In this document: positions 9,634 to 16,926 of the stretch, one piece after another
How the letters are laid out: every line of letters begins with the position of its first letter
Position numbering within the stretch: position 1 is the first letter of the stretch
NCBI RefSeq assembly: GCF_000745215.1
Contig: NZ_JQNK01000008.1
Location: 1-64,000, forward strand
DNA: 64,000 bases
Direction: 5' to 3'
DNA from: Methylosinus sp. PW1
Lineage (GTDB): Bacteria > Pseudomonadota > Alphaproteobacteria > Rhizobiales > Beijerinckiaceae
The notes under the pieces: generated by a model
What the model was told of the DNA's origin: nothing
Database searches by the model: none
The model's input: the letters and a program-made list of their open reading frames with translations, nothing else
Made by a program: the position numbers and the translations under genes

Positions 9634-9987
9634 GTGGGCTTGAATTGTGAGGCGGAAAGGATGAAGTTCGGTGCCGTGCGTGACGTGAACTCGCTGAGCG
9701 CGCTGATGATCGCCCGTGACGATCACGATAGCGCACTAAGCGCAGCTCCCAAACCCCGGCACCACCTTCAGCGGTTCTTCAAAAAAATCATTGAATATCA
9801 AAATGATAATGAACACAGTGGGATGACGCATAATCACCCGTCCGGCGATCCGACGCCTTCCACCGCCGACATTCGCATGACGCTGGACATTATCGCCATA
9901 GCGCAGCCTTTCGGCATCGCCGTGCACGACCATCTGATCGTCGGGCGGAATGGGCATTCGAGCCTGAAAGGGCTGAAATTCATTTGA
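9634..9987 (+). pseudogene. radC: RadC-family C-terminal fragment
   Basis: Roughly the last 58 residues match the JAB-like metal-binding end of Rad[17 protein letters not shown], then [11 protein letters not shown] and SLKGLKFI, with the HxH and D of the metal site present. The preceding 60 residues do not look like RadC, and the DNA there is unusually AT-rich. The N-terminal helix-hairpin-helix half of RadC is absent. The fragment begins close to the right end of the IS21 element, so this is most likely the 3' remnant of a radC gene, a common cargo of integrative elements, joined to unrelated sequence. It ends 9 bases before the convergent cobO stop. Confidence 0.7.
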
Positions 9988-9996
9988 GGCGCCGCC

Positions 9997-10635
9997 TCAA
10001 AACTCGATTCCGGCCTGCGCCTTCACCCCGGCCTGGAAGTGGTGCTTGACCATTGTCATCTCGGTGACGAGATCGGCCGCCGCGATCAGCTCCGGCTTGG
10101 CGTTGCGGCCGGTGACGACGATGTGGAGATCGCCGCGCCGCGCCGTCAGCGCCGCGATCACCTCATCGAGCGGCAGATGCTCGTAACGGAGCGCGATCGA
10201 CAATTCGTCGAGCACGAGCAGCCGAATCGACTTCGAGGCCATCAGCTCCTTCGCCTTCTCCCAGGCGCGCCGGGCCGCCGCCTCGTCGCGGGCGCGGTCC
10301 TGCGTCTCCCAGGTGAAGCCCTCGCCGAGCGTGTGCCAGGCGAGCAGCCCGTCCTCGCGGCCGAGCCTCTCGAGAATGCGCCGCTCGCCCGTGTCCCAGG
10401 CGCCCTTGCCGAATTGCACGACGCCCACCGCGAGCCCATGTCCCATCGCCCGCAGAGCGAGGCCGAAGGCCGCGGTCGATTTGCCCTTGCCGGGGCCGGT
10501 ATGGACCATCAGCAGGCCTTTTTCGGCGATGCTCTTGCCGGCGACCTCGGCGTCCTGCACGGCCTTGCGCTTCTCCATCTTCTCACGATGGCGGCGGGCG
10601 GCGTCTTCTTCGAGCGGCTTGCTGGCGTCGGTCAT
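9997..10635 (-). CDS. cobO: Cob(I)yrinic acid a,c-diamide adenosyltransferase
   Basis: A 212-aa enzyme of the CobO/BtuR/CobA family, which transfers the 5'-deoxyadenosyl group of ATP to the reduced corrinoid cobalt. The phosphate-binding loop GPGKGKSTAAFG (N-terminal third) and VLDELSIALRYEHLPLDEV are diagnostic. The family-typical C-terminus TEMTMVKHHFQAGVKAQAGI is complete. The start MTDASKPLEEDAARRH at 10635 is preferred over an upstream in-frame ATG, because the added residues would run into the preceding gene. It is transcribed away from the riboswitch operon and lies 20 bases after hepT, so all three minus-strand genes may be one transcript. Confidence 0.93.
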   Translation of the reverse strand: MTDASKPLEEDAARRHREKMEKRKAVQDAEVAGKSIAEKGLLMVHTGPGKGKSTAAFGLALRAMGHGLAVGVVQFGKGAWDTGERRILERLGREDGLLAWHTLGEGFTWETQDRARDEAAARRAWEKAKELMASKSIRLLVLDELSIALRYEHLPLDEVIAALTARRGDLHIVVTGRNAKPELIAAADLVTEMTMVKHHFQAGVKAQAGIEF

Positions 10636-10655
10636 GATTTTAATAAAGCGCAGGG

Positions 10656-10994
10656 CTAGCCATCTGTCGAGATTGCCGTCAGCAACGACCGAAGCGCTGG
10701 GATTTCTTCCGTCGCTGTCTTCCATAAGATATTGCAGTCGATGTCGTAATAGGCGTGAATCAAACGATTGCGCATCGATGTGATCTCGCGCCAGGGCACA
10801 GAGGGCGCGGCGGCGCGAGTCTCGAGACTTACTTTGGATGCCGCCTCGCCCATGATTTCGATCGCGCGAGCCAGCGCGAAGGTGAGCATTCGATCCCTGT
10901 CGAGATCGCTGCGCACACGGCCCACGATGAAACGGCCGGCGTCTTCCGCAGCCTCGATCATATGGCGAATTCGTATCACATCGTCAGGCGGCAT
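10656..10994 (-). CDS. hepT: HepT-type HEPN ribonuclease toxin
   Basis: A 112-aa protein of the HEPN/DUF86 family. The RNase signature Rx4HxY is visible as [10 protein letters not shown] in the C-terminal third, and [12 protein letters not shown] is also typical. In known HepT/MntA systems the toxin is an RNase inactivated by AMPylation of the Tyr in this motif. The ATG at 10994 gives [15 protein letters not shown], a usual N-terminus, and overlaps the upstream mntA by 11 bases. The pair sits immediately upstream of cobO in the same direction, an unexpected place for a toxin-antitoxin module. Confidence 0.88.
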   Translation of the reverse strand: MPPDDVIRIRHMIEAAEDAGRFIVGRVRSDLDRDRMLTFALARAIEIMGEAASKVSLETRAAAPSVPWREITSMRNRLIHAYYDIDCNILWKTATEEIPALRSLLTAISTDG

Positions 10995-11286
10995 ACTGAA
11001 TCTCGGCCTTGCGTACGACGTCCTCACGAAAATATCGGCTGAGATCCCCGGCCGTTCGCAGGTCGATGGTCCGTCCGCCGAGCAGTTCGGACAGTTCCGT
11101 CTCGATGCGGGCCATTCCGAGCAGCCCCGGCTCGCGATCCGGCTCGAACTCGACCAGGAGATCGATATCGCTGTCCGGCCGAGCAGAGCCTGAGAGCTCG
11201 GAGCCGAACAAAGAGAGCCTGAGGATGTGATGCCGACGGCAGACGGCGGCCAACGCGTCCAGGTCGGGGAAGACCAGGGCAGACAT
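10984..11286 (-). CDS. mntA: MntA-type nucleotidyltransferase antitoxin
   Basis: A 100-aa minimal nucleotidyltransferase. It shows the GSx10DxD signature as [15 protein letters not shown], followed by a third acidic position in IDLRTAGDL. Family members AMPylate the partner HepT RNase and so neutralise it. It overlaps hepT by 11 bases, consistent with coupled translation of antitoxin then toxin. The 5' end faces the riboswitch region about 60 bases away, so the promoter must lie in this short divergent interval. Confidence 0.88.
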   Translation of the reverse strand: MSALVFPDLDALAAVCRRHHILRLSLFGSELSGSARPDSDIDLLVEFEPDREPGLLGMARIETELSELLGGRTIDLRTAGDLSRYFREDVVRKAEIQYAA

Positions 11287-11344
11287 TCGTCAACTCCTCG
11301 TAGCCGCGCCGTTTGACGGCGCCCGAGCGCCAGATTATGACTGG

Positions 11345-11515
11345 TTGCGACGGTCCTCCGCAAGGAGGCGAAGAGGGAATGCGGTATGGGGCTCGCCCCT
11401 GATCCGCGGCTGCCCCCGCAACTGTGAGCGGCGAGCGCGCGCCCGTGATGCCACTGGGTCAAAGCCCGGGAAGGCGGCGCGCGCAGCGACCCGTGAGCCA
11501 GGAGACCTGCCGTCG
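11345..11515 (+). promoter_or_regulatory. Adenosylcobalamin (B12) riboswitch
   Basis: The leader contains the conserved cobalamin-riboswitch blocks in order: GAGGGAATGCGGT near 11373, CTGCCCCCGCAACTGT at 11410-11425, a CCACTG near 11451 followed by GGGAAGG, and the B12 box GCCAGGAGACCTGCC at 11497-11511. Riboswitches of this class shut down downstream genes when adenosylcobalamin is abundant. It lies about 45 bases before cbtB, so it probably controls cobalt uptake together with the overlapping cob genes downstream. The boundaries are approximate. Confidence 0.95.
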
Positions 11516-11559
11516 CCCGAAACCATTGAGGCCGCCGGTGGGGCGGCGAGGAGCAGAAC

Positions 11560-11745
11560 ATGACCACGAAGACCCTTTCCGCCGCCGCGATCGTCTCCGC
11601 CAGCCGTCTCGAGATCCTGCGCGCTGCGCTGGTCGTGTTCACGCTCGGCGCCGGGCTCGTCTATCTCGCCGGCTTCTCTTATGCGAGCGTCGCGCATAAC
11701 GCCGCGCATGATTCGCGCCATTCGCTCGGCTTCCCCTGCCATTGA
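11560..11745 (+). CDS. cbtB: Cobalt transporter subunit CbtB
   Basis: A 61-aa protein with one membrane segment (about residues 18-42, ALVVFTLGAGLVYLAGF) and a C-terminal His-rich metal site, HNAAHDSRHSLGFPCH, which is the hallmark of CbtB. CbtB and CbtA form a predicted energy-coupled cobalt importer, nearly always under B12 riboswitch control, as here. The ATG is preceded by GAGGAG. The stop is 7 bases from the GTG of cbtA. Confidence 0.92.
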   Translation: MTTKTLSAAAIVSASRLEILRAALVVFTLGAGLVYLAGFSYASVAHNAAHDSRHSLGFPCH

Positions 11746-11752
11746 CGCAGCG

Positions 11753-12460
11753 GTGATCCAGCGACTCCTCGCGGTCGGCCTTTTGGCCGGCCTTCTCGCG
11801 GGGCTAGCGGTCGCGGCCCTGCAGAATGTCACCACGACTCCGCTGATCCTCGCCGCCGAGGTCTATGAGACCGCGGCCGAACAGGCTCATGCCGGAGTCG
11901 AGGCGCATCAGCACGCGCACGCCGTCGAGCCCGCTTGGGAGCCCGCGCCGGGCCTCCAGCGCACCGCCGCGACCAGCCTCGCCACCAGCGTCACCTCCAT
12001 CGGCTACGCTTTCGTGCTGCTGGCTCTGATGCTGCTCTCCGGCGAGACGATCGAGCCCAAGCGCGCCGCGCTCTGGGGCGTCTGCGCTTTCGCCTCCACA
12101 GGCCTCGCCACCAGCCTCGGCCTCGCGCCGGAGCTGCCCGGCAGCGCCGCCGGCGATCTCGCCGCGCGCCAGCTCTGGTGGATCGGCACGGCGGCCGCGA
12201 CCGGCGCCGGGCTCTTCGCCGTGCTGCGCGTCGAGCGCCCGCTCGTAAAGGCGCTCGGCGTCGCGCTGATTCTCGCGCCGCATCTCATCGGCGCGCCGCA
12301 GCCGCCCGCGCCGGAGAGCACCGCGCCGGCCGAGCTGGCCGCGCGTTTCGCCGCCGCTTCGCTCGCCATTCATGCGCTCACCTGGATTCTGGTCGGCGCG
12401 GCGGTCGGCTTCGTCTGGCGCCGTCTCCCGACAAAGACCGGCGCGGAGGCCGCGGCGTGA
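11753..12460 (+). CDS. cbtA: Cobalt transporter subunit CbtA
   Basis: A 235-aa integral membrane protein with about five hydrophobic segments. The first is LLAVGLLAGLLAGLAVAAL at the N-terminus, and a His-containing loop (EAHQHAHAVE) follows the first segment, as in CbtA proteins. The GTG at 11753 places the first membrane segment at the usual position. Longer in-frame versions would overlap cbtB. Its stop overlaps the GTG of cobW as GTGA. It is expected to be the permease partner of CbtB, supplying Co2+ for the cobaltochelatase encoded downstream. Confidence 0.88.
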   Translation: MIQRLLAVGLLAGLLAGLAVAALQNVTTTPLILAAEVYETAAEQAHAGVEAHQHAHAVEPAWEPAPGLQRTAATSLATSVTSIGYAFVLLALMLLSGETIEPKRAALWGVCAFASTGLATSLGLAPELPGSAAGDLAARQLWWIGTAAATGAGLFAVLRVERPLVKALGVALILAPHLIGAPQPPAPESTAPAELAARFAAASLAIHALTWILVGAAVGFVWRRLPTKTGAEAAA

Positions 12461-13491
12461 GCGCTCTCGCCAAAATCCCCGCCACCATCGTCACCGGCTT
12501 TCTCGGCGCCGGCAAGACGACGCTGATTCGCCATATCCTCGAGACGGCGCGCGGCCGCCGCCTCGCGCTCATCATCAACGAGTTCGGCGATGTCGGCGTC
12601 GATGGCGACATTCTTCGCGCCTGCGGCGTGGAGAATTGCCCCGAGGAAAACATCGTCGAGCTGGCCAATGGGTGCCTCTGCTGCACCGTGGCCGATGATT
12701 TCGCGCCGGCGATCGAGGCGCTGCTCGCGCATCCGAACCGGCCCGAGCACATCATCATCGAGACCTCCGGCCTCGCTCTGCCCAAGCCTCTGGTCAAAGC
12801 CTTCGAATGGCCGACGATCCGCCCGCATCTCACGGTCGATGGCGTCATCGCCGTGGTGGACGGCCCGGCGGTGGCGGCGGGCCGCTTCGCCGATGATCTC
12901 GACGCCATCGCCAAAGAGCGCGCCGAAACCCTCGCGATCGACCACGACAATCCGCTGGAAGAAGTGTTCGAGGATCAGCTTCTCTGCGCCGATCTCATCG
13001 TGCTCAACAAGACCGATCTGCTGAGCGCGGAAGACGAAGCGCAAGTCACAGAGCAAATCCGCGCCACCGCGCCCCGCGCGGTAAAGCTGCTGCGCGCCAG
13101 CGAGGGCAGGCTCGATCCCGCCATATTGCTCGGCCTCGGCGCGGCGGCGGAGGACGATCTCGCCAATCGCCCCTCTCACCATGATACGGAAGAGGGCCAT
13201 GATCACGATGATTTCGAGAGCTTCGTCGTCGAGATCGCCGCCGCGCGCGATCCTGGCGAGCTGATCGAGCGCTTGGCCCGCGTCGCCGAGGCGCATGACG
13301 TTCTTCGCATGAAAGGCTTCGTCGAGATCGCCGGCAAGCCGATGCGCCTATTGGTGCAGGGCGTCGGCGCGCGCTTTCGTCATCAGTTCGACCGCCCCTG
13401 GCGCGCCGATGAAACGCGCGCGAGCCGCCTCGTCGTCATCGGCGAGAAGGGTCTCGATCGCGCGGGCGTGACGGCCATGCTGACGAGCTGA
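12457..13491 (+). CDS. cobW: CobW, GTP-dependent cobalt chaperone
   Basis: A 344-aa G3E-family GTPase. Walker A GFLGAGKTTL is at residues 12-21, the metal-binding CxCC motif is NGCLCC, the G4 motif is LNKTDLL, and a His/Asp-rich linker (SHHDTEEGHDHDD) precedes the CobW C-terminal domain. CobW proteins load Co2+ into the aerobic B12 pathway, in line with its place between the cobalt importer and cobN. Translation starts at a GTG overlapping the cbtA stop. cobN follows after 9 bases. Confidence 0.93.
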   Translation: MSALAKIPATIVTGFLGAGKTTLIRHILETARGRRLALIINEFGDVGVDGDILRACGVENCPEENIVELANGCLCCTVADDFAPAIEALLAHPNRPEHIIIETSGLALPKPLVKAFEWPTIRPHLTVDGVIAVVDGPAVAAGRFADDLDAIAKERAETLAIDHDNPLEEVFEDQLLCADLIVLNKTDLLSAEDEAQVTEQIRATAPRAVKLLRASEGRLDPAILLGLGAAAEDDLANRPSHHDTEEGHDHDDFESFVVEIAAARDPGELIERLARVAEAHDVLRMKGFVEIAGKPMRLLVQGVGARFRHQFDRPWRADETRASRLVVIGEKGLDRAGVTAMLTS

Positions 13492-13500
13492 GGACGCGCC

Positions 13501-16500
13501 ATGCATCTGCTCGCGCGCGATCTCCACGGCCTCGACGAGAATGAGGCGGCGGTCGACCTCGGGCAGACGCCGGCGCAAATCGTCTTCCTTTCCTTCTCCG
13601 ACGCCGAGCTTTGCCTCCTCGCCGAGCTGCATGAGCAGAACGCCGCGCTTCCCTCCTTGCGCTGTGCCTCGCTCGCCCGGCTGAAGCACCCCTATTCGGT
13701 CGATCTCTACATCGACAAGGTCGCGCGCCATGCGCGGCTCGTGGTCGTGCGCCTGCTGGGCGGCAAGGATTACTGGGCCTATGGCGTCGACGAGCTCGCG
13801 ACCGCGGCGCGCATGCGCGGCTTCGCGCTGGCGATCGTTCCGGGCGACATTCATGGCGATGAAAGGCTGGAGCGAGCCTCCACGCTTTCTTCCGACGCGC
13901 TCGCGCGCATCTGGTCCTTCTTCCGCGACGGAGGCCCGGACAATCTGCGCTCCTTCCTCGGCTACGCCGCGACTCTCGCCGGAACGCCCACGCCCTGGCG
14001 CGAGAGCGCGCCCGCGCCGGTCGCCGGCCGCTGCGAGCAAGCCTGCCGTTCAGCCCTTTCCACCAACCCTCCCCCTCATGCTGAGGAGTCTCCGCAGGAG
14101 CCGTCTCGAAGCACGAGGGGGAGTTTCAGAAGTCCGTGCGTGACGGCTCCCCCGTCCTTCGAGACGCCCGCTGCGCGGGCTCCTCAGGATGAGGGAGCCT
14201 CCGGGCAATCGAGCGGCGCACAGGCGGCAGCGGCGCCGCGCGCGCTCGTCACTTTCTATCGCTCCGCTTGGCTCGCCGGCGATTTCGCGCCGATCGTCGC
14301 GCTCGCCGATGCGCTGCATGCGCGCGGCTTCTGCGTCGAAGCCTATTTCGTCGCCAGCCTCAAGGACGCCGCTTGCGAGACGCTGCTCGCGCAGACGATC
14401 GCAGATTTCCGTCCCGATGTGATTCTCAACGCCACCGCCTTCTCCGCGCGCACGGAAGGCGGCTCGGTGCTCGATCGCGCCGACGCGCCTGTTCTCCAAA
14501 TCGCGCTCGCCACTTCGACGCGCGAAGCCTGGACGAACTCAAAGCGCGGCGCCAATGGCGCCGATCTCGCGATGAATGTCGTGCTGCCCGAGGTGGACGG
14601 CCGCATCTTCGCCGGCGCCGTCTCGTTCAAGGCGCAGACGCGCGCGCGCGCCGCCAGCGAGTTCGACGAGATTCGTCATTCCCCCGAGCCATCGCAGATA
14701 GATCACGTCGCGGCGCTCGCGCAGAATTGGGCGCGCCTGCGCCGGCTCGGACATAGCGAGAAGAGCCTCGCGCTGGTGCTCTCCGATTATCCGGCGAGAC
14801 GCGGACGAGGCGGCTATGCAATCGGCCTCGACACGCCGAAAAGCGTGGTCGCCATTTGCGATCTGCTGCGCGACGCCGGTTACGAAATCGGATCGCTTTA
14901 TCGTGACGGCGATCTCGTCATGCGCGCGCTGGAGGAAGCCGCGCATTGCGCCGAGCTGCCGCTCGCCGAATATCAGCGCCTCTTCGCCGCGCTGCCGGAC
15001 GATTTCACTGGACAAGTCCTCGCCGCCTGGGGCGCGCCGCAAGAAGATCCGGCGTTCGCGAAAGGCGCCTTTCGCTTTTCCTGCATAGAGACCGGCAAGC
15101 TCGTCATCGCATTGCAGCCGGATCGCGGAAGCAGAGCCGAACGTCGCGAGACCTATCACGACGCCGAGCTCGCCCCGCGCCATGCCTATATCGCTTTCTA
15201 TCTGTGGCTGCGCCACAGTCGAAGCATAGACGCGCTGATTCATCTCGGCACGCATGGCACGTTGGAATGGCTGCCCGGCAAATCGGCGATGCTCGGCCCG
15301 TCTTGCGCGCCGCAGGTTCTGCTCGGCGCCACGCCGCTCGTCTATCCCTTCATCGTCAATGATCCGGGCGAGGCCGCGCAAGCCAAGCGCCGCGCCGGCG
15401 CGGTGACGATCGGCCATATGACTCCGCCGCTCGTCGAAGCGGGACTCGCCGCCGAGGCGGAGGAGATAGAGAGCCTGCTCGACGAATATGCGAGCGCCGC
15501 GACGCTCGATCCGCGCCGCGCCAAGGTGGTGGCGGAAACAATTCTCGATGTCGCCGAACGCAGCGGCCTCGCGCAGGAATGCGACGTCACGCGCGAAACC
15601 GATCGCGCGGAAGCATTGGCGCGGCTCGACGCCTGGCTCTGCGATGTGAAGGAAATGCGCATCGGCGATGGGCTGCACATATTCGGCGATGGCCCTTGTG
15701 GCGCAGCCGAGGCGAGCGGCTTGCTGCGCGCGCTCGCGGGCCGTTTCGTCGAGCCCGGCCCGGCCGGCGCGCCCTCGCGCGGACGCGCCGACGTTGTGCC
15801 GACAGGCCGCAATCTCTTCTGCATCGATCCGCGCCATGTTCCGACCCGCACCGCGCATGATATCGGCGCCCGCGCCGCGCACGAGGTGATGATGCGTCAT
15901 GCGCAAGAGCAGGGCGAATGGCCGCGCAACATTGTGCTCGATCTCTGGGGCAGCGCCACCATCCGCACCGGCGGCGAGGATTTCGCGCAAGCGCTGGCGC
16001 TGATGGGCGTCGCGCCGCTCTGGGACAACGCCAGCGCGCGCGTCTGCGGCTTCGAGATATTGCCGCTCGCGAGCCGCGATTTTCCGCGCGTCGACGTCAC
16101 GCTGCATATATCGGGGCTGTTTCGCGACATGTTCCCCGGCCTCATCGCGCTCTTCCACGATGCTGTCGCAGCCGTGGCGGCGCTCGATGAAGAGGACGAG
16201 TCCAATCCGCTCGCGGCCGCTCGCCGCGCCGGCCGCGCGCTCGAGCGCGTCTTCGGCGCCGCGCAAGGAAGCTATGGCCTCGGCCTGTCGGAGGCCATCG
16301 CCCGCGGCGACACGCGCGACGCATTGGGCCAGGCGTTTCTCGTGGCCGGCGGCCATGCCGTCTCGCGCAATGGCGAGAGCGCGCCGGCGCGTGAGGCTTT
16401 CGGCGAGCGCGTCGGCCTCGCCGATGCACTGCTGCATGTGCAGGATATGGCGGAGACGGATGTGCTCACCGGCGCCGCCTTCGCGGAATTCGAAGGCGGA

Positions 16501-16926
16501 TTTTCCGCCGCCAACGCCGCGCTCGGCGGCTCCGCGCAGATCACCCATATCGATGCGACGCGGCCCGCCGCATTGAAGCTGCGTTCGCTCGAGCAAGAGA
16601 TCGCGCGCGTCATTCGCGGCCGCGTCGCCAATCCGCGCTGGCTCGCGGGGCAGATGCGCCATGGCCATCGTGGCGCGGCGGAAATCGCCGAGACGCTCGA
16701 CAATCTCTTCGCTTTCGCCGCGACGACGCCGCATGTGCGCGACGCGCAATGGGATCTCGTCTTCGATTCGACGCTCGGCGCGCCGAATGTTCGCGACTTT
16801 CTGCTCGCCGCCAATCCGCGCGCGGCGGAGGCCATTCGCGACATGTTTCAGCGCGCCATAGAGCGCGGCTTCTGGCGCACGCGGCGCAATAGCGTCGCCG
16901 CGGCGCTCGAGGGACCCGCGCTATGA
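13501..16926 (+). CDS. cobN: Cobaltochelatase large subunit CobN, with an in-frame palindromic insertion
   Basis: A 1141-aa ATP-dependent cobaltochelatase subunit that inserts Co2+ into hydrogenobyrinic acid a,c-diamide together with CobS and CobT, which are not in this window. It is related to the Mg-chelatase H subunit. Family stretches include LIHLGTHGTLEWLPGKSAML and RNIVLDLWGSATIRTGGED. Residues about 187-240 (HAEESPQEPSRSTRGSF and following) are not CobN-like. They translate an inverted pair of palindromic repeats inserted without breaking the frame, between an N-terminal domain and the main domain. The insertion probably lies in a tolerant linker. The stop overlaps cobG by ATGA. Confidence 0.93.
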   Translation: MHLLARDLHGLDENEAAVDLGQTPAQIVFLSFSDAELCLLAELHEQNAALPSLRCASLARLKHPYSVDLYIDKVARHARLVVVRLLGGKDYWAYGVDELATAARMRGFALAIVPGDIHGDERLERASTLSSDALARIWSFFRDGGPDNLRSFLGYAATLAGTPTPWRESAPAPVAGRCEQACRSALSTNPPPHAEESPQEPSRSTRGSFRSPCVTAPPSFETPAARAPQDEGASGQSSGAQAAAAPRALVTFYRSAWLAGDFAPIVALADALHARGFCVEAYFVASLKDAACETLLAQTIADFRPDVILNATAFSARTEGGSVLDRADAPVLQIALATSTREAWTNSKRGANGADLAMNVVLPEVDGRIFAGAVSFKAQTRARAASEFDEIRHSPEPSQIDHVAALAQNWARLRRLGHSEKSLALVLSDYPARRGRGGYAIGLDTPKSVVAICDLLRDAGYEIGSLYRDGDLVMRALEEAAHCAELPLAEYQRLFAALPDDFTGQVLAAWGAPQEDPAFAKGAFRFSCIETGKLVIALQPDRGSRAERRETYHDAELAPRHAYIAFYLWLRHSRSIDALIHLGTHGTLEWLPGKSAMLGPSCAPQVLLGATPLVYPFIVNDPGEAAQAKRRAGAVTIGHMTPPLVEAGLAAEAEEIESLLDEYASAATLDPRRAKVVAETILDVAERSGLAQECDVTRETDRAEALARLDAWLCDVKEMRIGDGLHIFGDGPCGAAEASGLLRALAGRFVEPGPAGAPSRGRADVVPTGRNLFCIDPRHVPTRTAHDIGARAAHEVMMRHAQEQGEWPRNIVLDLWGSATIRTGGEDFAQALALMGVAPLWDNASARVCGFEILPLASRDFPRVDVTLHISGLFRDMFPGLIALFHDAVAAVAALDEEDESNPLAAARRAGRALERVFGAAQGSYGLGLSEAIARGDTRDALGQAFLVAGGHAVSRNGESAPAREAFGERVGLADALLHVQDMAETDVLTGAAFAEFEGGFSAANAALGGSAQITHIDATRPAALKLRSLEQEIARVIRGRVANPRWLAGQMRHGHRGAAEIAETLDNLFAFAATTPHVRDAQWDLVFDSTLGAPNVRDFLLAANPRAAEAIRDMFQRAIERGFWRTRRNSVAAALEGPAL
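14067..14197. repeat. Inverted pair of palindromic repeats inside cobN
   Basis: The left arm (14067-14123) begins CCCTCCCCCTCATGCTGAGG. The right arm (14147-14197) ends CTCCTCAGGATGAGGGAG. Reverse-complemented, the right arm aligns with the left one over about 50 bases (CTGAGGAG, then a GC-rich hairpin, then GTCTCGAAG-ACG-GGGGAG). Each arm can form its own hairpin, and the pair can form a long cruciform. The unit resembles REP-type repeats that are common between genes in rhizobial relatives. Here it is coding DNA. Confidence 0.85.

Noticed and set aside
14539..16749. A 736-codon minus-strand open frame opposite cobN
   Set aside because: It is an antisense shadow of cobN; high G+C leaves few stops in this frame, and the peptide has no protein-like motifs.
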